This document shows, in pieces, positions 8,501 to 16,562 of a stretch of DNA of 46,970 nucleotides (the first letter of the stretch is position 1; each line of letters starts with the position of its first letter). This DNA comes from Prochlorococcaceae cyanobacterium jk18x22bins.40. GTDB taxonomy: Bacteria; Cyanobacteriota; Cyanobacteriia; PCC-6307; Cyanobiaceae. Below the pieces are notes generated by a model. It did no database searches. It was given only the letters and a program-made list of their open reading frames with translations, and had not been told where the DNA came from. The position numbers and the translations under genes were made by a program. The DNA lies in contig JAJDVL010000039.1 in assembly GCA_022826155.1 (NCBI GenBank), positions 1-46,970 on the forward strand. Direction: 5' to 3'.

Positions 8501-11500
8501 AATTAAAATTACTTCTATCAAAGCTCCCAATGATGATTGGGATAATCGAGATTATATATCTAATTTCCGCTTCCAAGTGTTAGGAGGCAGCAATTGGACG
8601 ATTAATCAAGATGATACTCGTAAGAAGATCAAAATAATTGATGATGAGCCTACATTAATGGAGTGGACCCCTAATACGCTTACAAACACTCCTGACGAAG
8701 GTGGCTTTCAGCGCATAGCCAAATTTGCACTTTATAAACCTAGACATGGTGATAGTTACAGCACTGAAGCCTTAGGAAATGACTTTTGGGAAGCTTCAGA
8801 TATAATAATTTGGGATTTTGGATTTACTGGTAATATTAATCTACAAAATGCTAAACCTGTTTCTTGTTTAAATGCAGAAGATAGAGATGCATGTGAATTA
8901 CAGAATGCAAGTAGTATTATTCCAGTTTGGGTAAATCTATCACCTCAGGCAACTAAAATAGGACTTGATAGATTCAGAGTAACAGGGAAGACGGCTGTAG
9001 GTAACGGTTGGGTGATGGACATGCACATAGGTGAAGATACAAATTCTGTTGATGAAGAAATGATGACAGATCTCCAAATTACTTTCTCCCAATCAGGTGG
9101 CGGTGTTGAGTTTGTGTCTAATCAGTCTTTTCCAGATAAATTCATTATCTATGATGATGAAAAATCAAATTCTGTTGTTAATAATGTTCCCATATTAAAT
9201 GATAATACTGTTTATGTTTCATTTTCTAGTAATAGTTATCAAGCTTCGGAAGATAATAGTCCGGCACAACCAGTTATTAAATACTATAATAAAGATAACA
9301 ATGGCAATAAAATTCATCTGTGTCAACCTAACGATGAACCTACTAATTGTGTTCAAGATTCTAATGGTGTTAATATTAGAGAAACAACACTTCGTGATAC
9401 AATTCCTATTTATGTAGACATAACAGGAGGAACTGCCATCAGAAGAAGTTCTAATTCTGATCCCATTGACAGTTTTGATTATTATGGACCAGAAACACAC
9501 AAAATCTTATTAATTCCAGGATGGAATGTAAATACAGGAAAATTTGATATTTATATAAATGAGAACGATAACGATCATGTAGATGTCTATAAAACTAATC
9601 TGGCAAATGGGTGGTCACCCAATGACACCTCAGGTGACGAAACGATCACGATGGCGATTGATGCCAGTCGTCTGCCCAGCGGGATCCAGGTTGATCCTGA
9701 TGGTCATGGAACAGCAACCTTGACCATTATAAACTCAGAAAGAGATGTCATACAAGCTGAAGAGAAAAAAGTTAATGCTAATAAATGTGATGTTAATCAT
9801 GTTGATTATGATTCTAGTGCTGAATGTAATTTACCTGTTCTGAAAATGAGCATCAATAAGACTGAACTAAAGAATTCTAATCTTTCATCTAGTTCAAAAA
9901 ACAGAATAGAACTCAGATTATCAGCGAATAAAATATTTGACCCTAGAAGTAACAACAATAAATCGATACAAATTCAATTTACAGGTGATTGCATAAAAAG
10001 TCTAAATGGAAAAAACAGATTTGTCCATAACATATCAAGCACTCCAATTACACAATCAATAACATCCTTTAATTTTAATGTTTCAAGTTATCTCATAAGA
10101 CCTGAGTGGATAACATCTGGAGATGGTCCTACTTGTGATATTGATATTTCATTAATTCCTCGGATCTCACAAGGAGGCTATAGAGTTGAAGGTGAATCTG
10201 AGACACTTTCAATTACTGAATTAGGACAGACACATGTCCACATTAAAGCAATAGAAAACAATAGAGAAATTTATAACATGAACTCTCAAAATTCTAATTC
10301 TATAGTTTCTAACTTAGCGATATATTTAACAAAAGAATCTTCCTCTATTCAAAATATAATTCGAAAACTATCCCCTGTAGAAATTATTGAAATTCCCATA
10401 AAAGCTTCGTATAATGGAAATGATTTAGATACAAGCCAATATGAACTTCTTGTGTTTGACAATCAGAAAAATGTTTTTATAGAGAAATTAGAAGATGAAT
10501 CTGGATACTCTGTTACAATAAAAGGAGTATCTCCAGATGCTAATGTAACAGACCCTAACTGCTATGGAGGTAGTACTGTATCGTGGAACTCAATAAATCA
10601 TATAGCTTGTTTGGGTTTAAAAGTCTCTTTGGATTTAAAAGCCTCTATTAATAAAATACAAGATGTAGACGATAAAATTCTATTCGAAATAGATTATTAT
10701 GATAGTAATTTTGGGAAGACAAATCTAAGTGGAGGTTGGGGAGAAGCCAAAGCTGACTCAATTCCTAAGGAGACATCTGTCGAGATGGTTTTATTAAGAT
10801 GGGAAGCTAATGCTTCTGAAGTCTATGGCTCTAAGGAAGATGCCAAGGTCTTAACACTTGAAACGGTTTCTACAACCGTAAAAGAACCTAAACCTAAAGC
10901 AGGTGATAGAGGTAGAAGTAGTAGATATCAAAATTGGATAGATCTTCCCATGGACGTAGTCATGACTCCTGGACCATCGGTAAGAAATGCGAACCCGAAC
11001 TATCGTAATAGGACTTACTTTCACTTTTGCGTTAAAAACACTGCTAGTTCTACTGCGTCATATTATTACGACTGGCGAATTATAGATAAAGAAGATTCAG
11101 AGACTAACCTTCCAGTTGGAGGGCAAGCCTGGGATAGCAAAACAGCATGTACTAAATCTCCAGTATGGATAGAAGATATCAAGCAGCGCTTCTATCTCCG
11201 CGTATATGGAGACTGGCATGATGAAGGATCAGAAACCATCGCCATGTTCCTTAAAATTCCTGATCCAGTGGTGTACAACGGCCGCAACCTCTCCATGTTG
11301 GCGCCCGCTCGTACCAACGTTGATAACGTTACTTCCGATGGCGCCGTTACGACGTTTACCATTGTCAACGATGGTCCCATCCCCGGCGCATGGCAGTTGC
11401 GCTTTGGCCGTACCGTCTCCCACCAGGTGGTGGATGCCTTGCAGGACCGCTTGAGCGTCAGCGCCCCACCTCCCATCGGGCGGCATCTCTCCGTTGCCGG

Positions 11501-12758
11501 TGAGGACTTCCCCAGCTTGCCGGCGCTGGCGGAGCATGAAGGGTTGCTCTCCAAGGCCTTGGGCTTTGAGAGGGTCACCCCCCAGGAACTGGTGGAGGGT
11601 ACTTCTTTCAGCTTTGCAACGGAAGCGGATGTCGGGGCGCCCCGCCTGACCTTCTGGGGACAGGGCGCCTTCTCCTCCTTCAGTGGCCAGGAGGGGGGCC
11701 TCTCCTCCATCGATGGGGACGTGACCACCCTGTTGCTGGGCGCAGATTGGAGCGCTCAGCGATGGCTGGCTGGCGCTGCCCTCAGCCAGTCCTGGGGCAG
11801 CGGCTCCTATGGGGGAGACGGCGATGAAGGAGAGATCAGCAGCACCTTGACGGGTCTGTTCCCCTATGGCCGCTATGACCTCACCCCCCGCCTCGGCCTC
11901 TGGGCCACAGCGGGCTACGGCTGGGGACAACTCACCCTCAAGCCCGATGACGGGGAGGAATACAAGCCCGGCACCAGCCTCGCCATGGCTGCGGTGGGCA
12001 TTGACGGACTGCTGCTGGACGGGGGCAGTGAAGGCGTCACCCTGAACACCACTGCCGACGTGCTGACGCTGAAGACCAACTCGGAAGAGGTGGAGGGGTT
12101 GGAGTCCTCCGAGGGCAGCGCCTCCCGTCTCCGCCTGGGGATGGAAGCCGTCAAACCCTTCCCCTTGGCCAACGGCGCCTCACTCCTCCCCTCCATGGAG
12201 GTGGGCATTCGTCAAGACGACGGGGATGCGGAAACCGGCTTCGGCGTAGACCTGGGGGCCGGTATTACCTGGAAGGATCCGGAGCGTGGCATCAGCGCTG
12301 AGTTGAAGGGACGCACCCTCCTCACCCATGCAGAAGAGGAGTTCCAGGAACAGGGCATGGCTGTCTCCTTCTCCTGGGAGCCCTCCCCCTCCAACCGTGG
12401 ACCCTCCCTCTCCCTGGGCCACACCATGGGCCTCTCCACAGCCGAGGGCATGGACGCCCTGCTGAATCCCACCGTCATGGAGGGGCTGGACGGCAACTCC
12501 AGCAGTGGGCAGCAGTTTGAAGCAGAGTTGGCCTACGGATTCTCCGCCCATCACGACCGCCTCACCATCACCCCTGCTGTAGCAATGGCCCTCTCCTCCA
12601 CCAGCAGGAATTACAGCTTCCTCTGGTCGGTGGCGCCCTACGCCCAACAGGCCGAAGGAGAGCCATGGCAACTCTCTCTGCAAGGGGAGCGGCAGGAGGA
12701 AAACGGGGCCACACCGGTGGAGCACTCCCTCGAGCTCACCTTCTCCACCCCCTTCTGA
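5523..12758 (+). CDS. Giant Calx-beta repeat autotransporter/adhesin-like surface protein
   Basis: A 2411-residue predicted outer-membrane autotransporter. Residues 1-30 form a Sec signal peptide ending in AHA. Residues about 36-116 form a small module ('WYRVLIAF' ... 'GWKPIRQALEDIE') also found in the second autotransporter of this window. The passenger holds Calx-beta-like units, seen as recurring E-G-x-x-x-x-F starts ('YEGGTTTFTI' near 306, 'DEGDTASFSI' near 569, 'KEGDSITFTF' near 682) and N/D-D-D ends. Residues about 1955-2411 are a beta-barrel domain with many alternating strands and a terminal Phe, as expected for outer-membrane insertion. The passenger DNA (about 5640-11270) is AT-rich: I count 15 G/C of 60 at 10261-10320 against 39 of 60 at 12001-12060 in the barrel. 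Leader and barrel match the genome; the passenger looks acquired or replaced. The ligand is unknown. Confidence 0.88.
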   Translation: MEPLRIPAFNLATALSLGLLLPVVAGPAHAEASAIDQGLINKVASYYDTNKNRSDRKYGCNWYRVLIAFEVNELPEWKGPDGYCSNTAYTAEEARKSEKIWKGWKPIRQALEDIETQTIYVPAKSQRSDAQSSTVNPKLTLELSQTKISEGNSSGWRNYKEITIKVRLDKDVQNPINFALNFSPSSGFDRHNNINCATSFQNSNKDFCILYSFKEASGSTVYQFGQAGNITGSIKKKGTIVHDNNRRETAYVIRVKGNTVADPDHTIGITLSTSTSNVTLMNPSQTLTITNDDFPRPDISLKSDSRVYEGGTTTFTISTPTNVTSDMRIAYVFTDGGANFLGSSDDGAYNRDNKWLSAVRNAQNRKFVTIPKGQKSVDVSVTTVNDTTEEPNGEVRAYIVNQDHYSPADGDEATYASVYIHDSDRTITATLVMSDDIQEGDSGTTTTTHKLVLSEFVLGSVTFCSTATIDGFDARDKAHPKFDGRWPNWDYDRDDNSSCHTISPQTTEKSFTMGVRGDDIFEPDEKIDIEISWHNNQNPYNLQIVPDSTPTKILNDDDAPELTITEISTPVDEGDTASFSITANKKAQWPYDILLESTDDETSNFIDDGQLTVRMPAYATSLTFDVQTKIDKNEDEDGTISVNFDPQGTASGKYSYTGSAASVAVQNVIVPTVSVESSAPSIKEGDSITFTFAVDQAPDAALSIGYNLADHASDFVDAADEGDQTIELAPGSASVALTITTTGDAMLEDDGNVILSLSDDVMYHLDADKSNAKSLVLDDDRKIAGSTDNYCKLYSSDPGKTRRIRQVCTTSKWFFEREELKKAAKDGIFYGKALTQSKQEYIQRVWNMIAMNSDGTRIYPSKTDITSNDIRLSYYNHSASWSGEELVRLYRYARSTLFYIETGGRLIMGNYREFNAKQCVEDFNHPPASVLACGAGGHRVMVWAPEEVIEGEPLGIYLYASNSLNQDIIVQMTYTNREGTEISSGPISVPPEGIKITSIKAPNDDWDNRDYISNFRFQVLGGSNWTINQDDTRKKIKIIDDEPTLMEWTPNTLTNTPDEGGFQRIAKFALYKPRHGDSYSTEALGNDFWEASDIIIWDFGFTGNINLQNAKPVSCLNAEDRDACELQNASSIIPVWVNLSPQATKIGLDRFRVTGKTAVGNGWVMDMHIGEDTNSVDEEMMTDLQITFSQSGGGVEFVSNQSFPDKFIIYDDEKSNSVVNNVPILNDNTVYVSFSSNSYQASEDNSPAQPVIKYYNKDNNGNKIHLCQPNDEPTNCVQDSNGVNIRETTLRDTIPIYVDITGGTAIRRSSNSDPIDSFDYYGPETHKILLIPGWNVNTGKFDIYINENDNDHVDVYKTNLANGWSPNDTSGDETITMAIDASRLPSGIQVDPDGHGTATLTIINSERDVIQAEEKKVNANKCDVNHVDYDSSAECNLPVLKMSINKTELKNSNLSSSSKNRIELRLSANKIFDPRSNNNKSIQIQFTGDCIKSLNGKNRFVHNISSTPITQSITSFNFNVSSYLIRPEWITSGDGPTCDIDISLIPRISQGGYRVEGESETLSITELGQTHVHIKAIENNREIYNMNSQNSNSIVSNLAIYLTKESSSIQNIIRKLSPVEIIEIPIKASYNGNDLDTSQYELLVFDNQKNVFIEKLEDESGYSVTIKGVSPDANVTDPNCYGGSTVSWNSINHIACLGLKVSLDLKASINKIQDVDDKILFEIDYYDSNFGKTNLSGGWGEAKADSIPKETSVEMVLLRWEANASEVYGSKEDAKVLTLETVSTTVKEPKPKAGDRGRSSRYQNWIDLPMDVVMTPGPSVRNANPNYRNRTYFHFCVKNTASSTASYYYDWRIIDKEDSETNLPVGGQAWDSKTACTKSPVWIEDIKQRFYLRVYGDWHDEGSETIAMFLKIPDPVVYNGRNLSMLAPARTNVDNVTSDGAVTTFTIVNDGPIPGAWQLRFGRTVSHQVVDALQDRLSVSAPPPIGRHLSVAGEDFPSLPALAEHEGLLSKALGFERVTPQELVEGTSFSFATEADVGAPRLTFWGQGAFSSFSGQEGGLSSIDGDVTTLLLGADWSAQRWLAGAALSQSWGSGSYGGDGDEGEISSTLTGLFPYGRYDLTPRLGLWATAGYGWGQLTLKPDDGEEYKPGTSLAMAAVGIDGLLLDGGSEGVTLNTTADVLTLKTNSEEVEGLESSEGSASRLRLGMEAVKPFPLANGASLLPSMEVGIRQDDGDAETGFGVDLGAGITWKDPERGISAELKGRTLLTHAEEEFQEQGMAVSFSWEPSPSNRGPSLSLGHTMGLSTAEGMDALLNPTVMEGLDGNSSSGQQFEAELAYGFSAHHDRLTITPAVAMALSSTSRNYSFLWSVAPYAQQAEGEPWQLSLQGERQEENGATPVEHSLELTFSTPF

Positions 12759-12875
12759 GGAAAATTCCCTTGCGGCCCCAGCATTCCACGGCATTCCACG
12801 AATTGCCTCCATAATCACCATCCCCTATGGCCACCAGACCTTAAGCTGAGTTGAAGCAATGCCTTATGTTTCCTG
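12759..12875. other. Short intergenic region with a 10-bp tandem repeat
   Basis: 117 bases between the autotransporter and the GNAT gene. It contains a short direct repeat, 'cattccacgg' followed at once by 'cattccacga' (12781-12800). No strong hairpin terminator is visible. Confidence 0.4.
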
Positions 12876-13466
12876 GTGCTCTGGCGCCCCCGACTGCCAT
12901 CATCTCCGTTGCGGGAGACCCAGCAGGGCGCTGCCGCCCAGGCAAGCTCTGACCAGGCCGGTGCTGGCCAGAGTCAGGTTGACGAGAACGATCTGCTGCA
13001 ACGCCTCTACGGCGGCGGCTTTGAGGAGTTGCAGGTCCCCAACCCGGAGTTGCGGCTGTTCCTCAGCCTGGAGCGGGAGGTGGATCTGTTGGAACTGGAT
13101 CGAATTACCACAGCAGTCGGCTGGCGGTCGCGCCCCATACGCCGGGTGCGGCGCGCCCTGCGCTACAGCCTGCTGGTGGTAGGGGTTTGGTGTCATGATC
13201 CATTCCTCCCGCGACTGGTGGGCTTTGCCCGTTGCATCGGAGACGGGGTGATCAATGCCACGGTGTGGGACGTGGTGATCCACCCCGCCTACCAAGGGGT
13301 GGGGCTGGGGCATGGGCTCATGGCGTTTGTGGTCAAGCAACTCCGGACCATGGGCGTGGAGCACATCACCCTCTTTGCGGATCCCGGCGTCATCTGCTTC
13401 TATCAAAACCACGGCTGGCAGGTGGAACCCAACAACCAGCGCTGCTGCTTCTGGTATGCCTGCTGA
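12876..13466 (+). CDS. GNAT-family N-acetyltransferase, cyanobacterial/plastid type
   Basis: A 196-residue acetyltransferase. After a variable N-terminal region of about 60 residues, the GNAT core shows 'LVGFARCIGDGVINATVWDV' (strand 4), then the acetyl-CoA motif 'VIHPAYQGVGLGHGLM' (Q-G-x-G-x-G), and ends 'ITLFADPGVICFYQNHGWQV' where F-Y-x-N-x-G-W is typical. The 'VWDVVIHPAYQGxGLG' block resembles cyanobacterial and plastid GNATs, some of which acetylate lysines and N-termini in chloroplasts; that assignment is by resemblance. No ATG is available before the core, so I take GTG 12876. Its last 11 bases overlap the downstream glycosyltransferase, suggesting coupling. Confidence 0.85.
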   Translation: MLWRPRLPSSPLRETQQGAAAQASSDQAGAGQSQVDENDLLQRLYGGGFEELQVPNPELRLFLSLEREVDLLELDRITTAVGWRSRPIRRVRRALRYSLLVVGVWCHDPFLPRLVGFARCIGDGVINATVWDVVIHPAYQGVGLGHGLMAFVVKQLRTMGVEHITLFADPGVICFYQNHGWQVEPNNQRCCFWYAC

Positions 13467-14148
13467 GACGGCCGCAACCCTGAGCTGGATCATTCCTGCC
13501 CACGAGGAAGCCTGGAGATTGGCGCTGCTCCTGGCCGACTTGCAAAATGGGCTGGCAGAGGGGGACGAGCTGATCGTTGTGGACGGCGAGAGCCGGGACG
13601 CCACCCAAACGGTGGCGGGGCTTCACGGGGCCCGTGTGGTGTGTTGCTCGCCCAGCCGCGGCGCCCAGTTACGGCACGGAGTTGCCATGGCCCATGGCCA
13701 TCGTTTCGTGTTCATTCATGCGGATTCCCGTCTCGCTGGTGGTGCGGAATTGAGCCGGCAACTCCGCCGGTTGCCCCGTGGTCAGGCCCACTGCTTTCGC
13801 CTCAAGGTGGACGATCCCCAGCCGTGCTTTCGTGTCCTGGAATGGCTGGTGGCCCTGCGCACGACGGTGTTGGGACTGCCCTACGGGGACCAGGGACTGG
13901 TGATTGATCGCCACCTTTATGAACGGTGTGGCGGCTTTCGGGATCTGCCGCTCATGGAAGACGTGGATCTGGCCCTGCGCCTGCGGGCCTGGGGTGGGGT
14001 GCGGCAACTTCCCCACAGCATTTGCACCAGCGCCCGCCGCTGGCATCGCCATGGCCTGCTGCGCACCAGCGTGCGCAACATGATCCTGATGCTGCGCTGG
14101 GTCCGGGGGGAAGATGGTGAAACCCTCAAGCGGGACTACTACAGCTAG
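13456..14148 (+). CDS. Family 2 glycosyltransferase, TIGR04283-like (rSAM/selenodomain-associated transferase 2)
   Basis: A 230-residue GT-A glycosyltransferase. It starts 'LSWIIPAHEEAWRLALLLAD', the canonical GT2 nucleotide-binding strand, followed by 'DELIVVDGESRDAT' (first acidic motif), 'RGAQLRHGVAMA', 'FVFIHADSRL' (D-x-D-like metal site) and 'GLPYGDQGLVIDRHLYERCG' plus 'LMEDVDLALRLR' (acceptor-site ED). The RGAQ, HADS and GDQG/MEDVD pattern is that of the family named after its association with selenodomain radical-SAM genes. ATG 13456 lies inside the end of the GNAT gene. A transferase of the partner family (type 1) lies about 400 bases downstream on the other strand. Donor and acceptor are not known. 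Confidence 0.87.
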   Translation: MPAETAATLSWIIPAHEEAWRLALLLADLQNGLAEGDELIVVDGESRDATQTVAGLHGARVVCCSPSRGAQLRHGVAMAHGHRFVFIHADSRLAGGAELSRQLRRLPRGQAHCFRLKVDDPQPCFRVLEWLVALRTTVLGLPYGDQGLVIDRHLYERCGGFRDLPLMEDVDLALRLRAWGGVRQLPHSICTSARRWHRHGLLRTSVRNMILMLRWVRGEDGETLKRDYYS

Positions 14149-14166
14149 GTTCCCTAGCTAGGGTCG

Positions 14167-14583
14167 GTGACAGCGCCCAGGCAGCCATTGGCAACCGACA
14201 CCCCCGAAGAGTCCCACCACTCCCGTCACCCTGAGGAGCAGGCCAAGGCCAGCCGTCCTGACCCTGTGGAGAACCTTGATGCCTTGGGGGGAGTTATCCT
14301 CCCGGAACATGAGCGTTGGGAATACTGCGTCATTCATGTCAACGAGGACACGTCGCAGCAGCCGTCCGCCACGGCCGCCAGCCAGAAGCTGGGGGGCTCC
14401 ATGAGTCCCGACTTTATTGAGGAGCAGTTTCCCACCCAATACAAGCGCAAGCCCTCTCCCCATCCAGCGGAACAACTGGGCCGCTTCCTCAACAAGATGG
14501 GCAGCAAGGGCTGGATGCTCACCAACATCACCAACCTGGGTCCCTTACAGATGTACATCTTCCGCCGTCGCAAGTTGCCTTAA
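14167..14583 (+). CDS. Conserved hypothetical protein (DUF4177-like)
   Basis: A 138-residue soluble protein read from GTG 14167. The C-terminal part 'RWEYCVIHVNEDT' ... 'LGRFLNKMGSKGWMLTNITN' ... 'MYIFRRRK' follows the pattern of short DUF4177-type domains (W-E-Y-x-V at the start, then L-N-x-x-G-x-x-G-W-x-L). The N-terminal 40 residues are polar and probably disordered. The last 39 bases overlap the 3' end of the opposite-strand transferase gene. A 12-bp perfect palindrome (14152-14163) sits right before the start codon. Function unknown; no partner gene gives a hint. Confidence 0.7.
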   Translation: MTAPRQPLATDTPEESHHSRHPEEQAKASRPDPVENLDALGGVILPEHERWEYCVIHVNEDTSQQPSATAASQKLGGSMSPDFIEEQFPTQYKRKPSPHPAEQLGRFLNKMGSKGWMLTNITNLGPLQMYIFRRRKLP

Positions 14584-15258
14584 GGCTGCCAACCAGGGCT
14601 GTAGATCCTGCACCCGGTCCACGTCAGAGCGAGTACACAGGGTATGCACCTGAAACCCGGAGGCGAAAGCGCGGGTTGTTGTCAGAGATCCCACCCTGTG
14701 GGTGCCCCAGGGCAAGCCACTGAACAGGCAAGCGTCAAAGCAGCGCTGCCCCATCAGCCAATATCCGCCGTCCTGGGCCGGGCCCAGCACAAGGGGCTTC
14801 TCCCCCAAGCTGAGCAGTTGGAGCGCTTGACGCAAGTCTCTGGTTTCCAGGCCCAGGCAATCGCTGCCCAGCAGCACAACGCCACGGTAGTGCTGGGACA
14901 GCCCCCACCGCACCTGGCGGGCCATGCGGCACCCCAGATTCCCCCCACCTTGCCGGTTGAGGCTCGTTCCGCTGGTGGCATACCCCAGCCTTCCAAGCCA
15001 GCGGCGCCATGCTTTGAGGCCGGCCCCCGTCACTGCCAAGTGGAGATGCACCAAGCCTTCTTTCACCAGGGGCTGGATCAAGGAGAGCTGGTGAATCAGG
15101 AGGCGAGACTGGATGGTTGCCGCCGCCACGGGATGGATGGTGTGGGCCAGGCGGCGCTTGCAACGACCCGGGGCCGGCCAGCGGGACAAAACCACCACCA
15201 ACCAGGGTGGGCGTCGGAACGCCGCCTGGCCTGGTTCCCGAAGCTGCTGCCGCGGCAT
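14545..15258 (-). CDS. DUF2064 / TIGR04282-like transferase (rSAM/selenodomain-associated transferase 1)
   Basis: A 237-residue protein of the DUF2064 glycosyltransferase-like family, a GT-A nucleotidyl-sugar fold. Key blocks are 'VVVLSRWPAPGRCKRRLA' (nucleotide-binding loop with the P-x-x-G-x-x-K-x-R-L motif), 'GVVLLGSDCLGL' (the G-x-D-x-P/L-like acidic motif), 'PLVLGPAQDGGYWLMG' (the invariant DGGYxLxG) and 'LPWGTHRV' (W-x-T). Together these are diagnostic. ATG 15258 directly abuts the stop codon of the upstream htrA-like gene (TGA-ATG), so the two are an operon. It overlaps the 3' end of the convergent hypothetical gene by 39 bases. The companion type 2 transferase is encoded nearby; a joint role in an unusual sugar conjugate is inferred, not shown. 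Confidence 0.87.
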   Translation of the reverse strand: MPRQQLREPGQAAFRRPPWLVVVLSRWPAPGRCKRRLAHTIHPVAAATIQSRLLIHQLSLIQPLVKEGLVHLHLAVTGAGLKAWRRWLGRLGYATSGTSLNRQGGGNLGCRMARQVRWGLSQHYRGVVLLGSDCLGLETRDLRQALQLLSLGEKPLVLGPAQDGGYWLMGQRCFDACLFSGLPWGTHRVGSLTTTRAFASGFQVHTLCTRSDVDRVQDLQPWLAALRQLATAEDVHL

Positions 15259-16344
15259 TCAGAACAGCTCCCGGTTCAATTCTTTGGGCACCACCATCAG
15301 AGTTTGGGCCACTCCTTGCCGCTCAATACCCAATTCCAACGGCTCACCAACACGGCCCCGGTCCACTTGCACCTGCACCTGGGCGGGTGTGCTCACCTCC
15401 ACCCCCGCCACGCTACGAATCACGTCACAGGACAGAAGGCCGGCCTGCTCAGCCGGGCCGTCCGGCAGCACGTCCACCACAGCCACCCCATCGGTCTCCG
15501 GGTAAGGGCAGTTAGCCCCTTCCTGGGTGATCTCGGCAGCAAGCTCCTGGGTGATGCGCAGCAGGCTCACCCCTATGAACGGATGGCTGGCTCGCCCATG
15601 GGCAATGATCTGCTCGCCAATCTCCCGGGCCTTGTTAATGGGAATGGCAAAGCTGATGCCACCGCCTGGGGACGTGCGGATGAACGTGTTGATGCCAATC
15701 ACCTGGGCATGGTCGTTAATCAGTGGCCCACCGGAATTGCCGGGGTTGATGGCCGCGTCCGTCTGGATGTAGGAGACCCGTGACCCCCCCGGAACCCCGG
15801 TTGTGCGGTCTATGGCGCTGATGATGCCCAGGGACACGCTGTTGTTGAGGCCCAGAGGGTTGCCAATGGCAATGGCCCATTTCCCGGGCCTCATCTCGTC
15901 GGAGTTGCCCAGCGTGGCAACAGGCAAGTCGTTGGCGCCGTCAATCTTGACGATGCCCAGGTCGGTCACCACGTCCGAGCCCAGAACCTGACCCGGGTAA
16001 CTGCGGCCATTGCGCAAGGTCACCGTCACCCTTTCCGCCCCTTCCACCACGTGGTGGTTGGTGAGCACGATGCCGTCGGAGCGCGTGATAAAGCCCGAGC
16101 CCTGGCCCTCAGGAGGATTGTCGTCAAAGGGACCGCCCCCTGGCAAGAGGGGAAAAGGGGACCGCGCTTGACGGGTGTCAATGCGCACCACACTGGGACC
16201 CACTTTTTCCACCGCCGCAACGACAAAGTCTCCTGGGAGAGACTCCAACAGGGAGCGCTCGGCAGGACCTTGGCCGCGGGGAAGCAGGGAAGCACAGCCC
16301 CCGAGGAGGAAGCACAGGCCCAGCAGAAGACCGTGGGTAGACAT
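15259..16344 (-). CDS. HtrA/DegP-type serine protease, predicted lipoprotein
   Basis: A trypsin-like protease with a PDZ domain, of the cyanobacterial HhoA/HhoB/HtrA group that degrades or refolds damaged periplasmic and lumenal proteins. About 361 residues from ATG 16344, chosen because it exposes a lipoprotein signal: 'LLLGLCFLLGGCAS', with a lipobox L-G-G-C. The catalytic triad is visible as H in 'VLTNHHVV', D in 'VTDLGIVKI' and S in 'INPGNSGGPL'. The PDZ domain (about the last 100 residues) includes 'HPFIGVSL' and 'GPAEQAGL'. A lipid anchor is less usual in this group, where a cleaved or transmembrane N-terminus is common. It is followed without a gap by the DUF2064 transferase. Confidence 0.92.
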   Translation of the reverse strand: MSTHGLLLGLCFLLGGCASLLPRGQGPAERSLLESLPGDFVVAAVEKVGPSVVRIDTRQARSPFPLLPGGGPFDDNPPEGQGSGFITRSDGIVLTNHHVVEGAERVTVTLRNGRSYPGQVLGSDVVTDLGIVKIDGANDLPVATLGNSDEMRPGKWAIAIGNPLGLNNSVSLGIISAIDRTTGVPGGSRVSYIQTDAAINPGNSGGPLINDHAQVIGINTFIRTSPGGGISFAIPINKAREIGEQIIAHGRASHPFIGVSLLRITQELAAEITQEGANCPYPETDGVAVVDVLPDGPAEQAGLLSCDVIRSVAGVEVSTPAQVQVQVDRGRVGEPLELGIERQGVAQTLMVVPKELNRELF

Positions 16345-16562
16345 GGGCCGTGGAGAACACTGCACGGGACGGTGGTGCTGGCAGTCAGAAAATCGGCTCA
16401 CCCCATGGTTCATAGGGAGATATGAATTTTAAGTCTTCCCTCCATGCCCCAGCAAGGGGCGGGGCTGATGATTCCACAAAAATCCCCCGATCAGAACAGG
16501 GGCGTGCAGTTGTTGGTGTGGTTGATGGGCCACCTCCACAGCAAAGGAATTCCTGCTAGAGG
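16345..16562. other. Divergent region between htrA-like gene and dnaA
   Basis: 218 bases that must carry both promoters. Only one weak DnaA-box-like word is present ('gattccaca' near 16470), with no cluster and no AT-rich unwinding region, so I do not call an origin. The dnaA start is preceded by 'agagg' that touches the TTG, and 'aagg' about 15 bases further upstream. Confidence 0.4.

Noticed and set aside
16414..16562. Replication origin next to dnaA
   Set aside because: Only one weak DnaA-box-like word and no AT-rich unwinding region; dnaA in many cyanobacteria is not at the origin.
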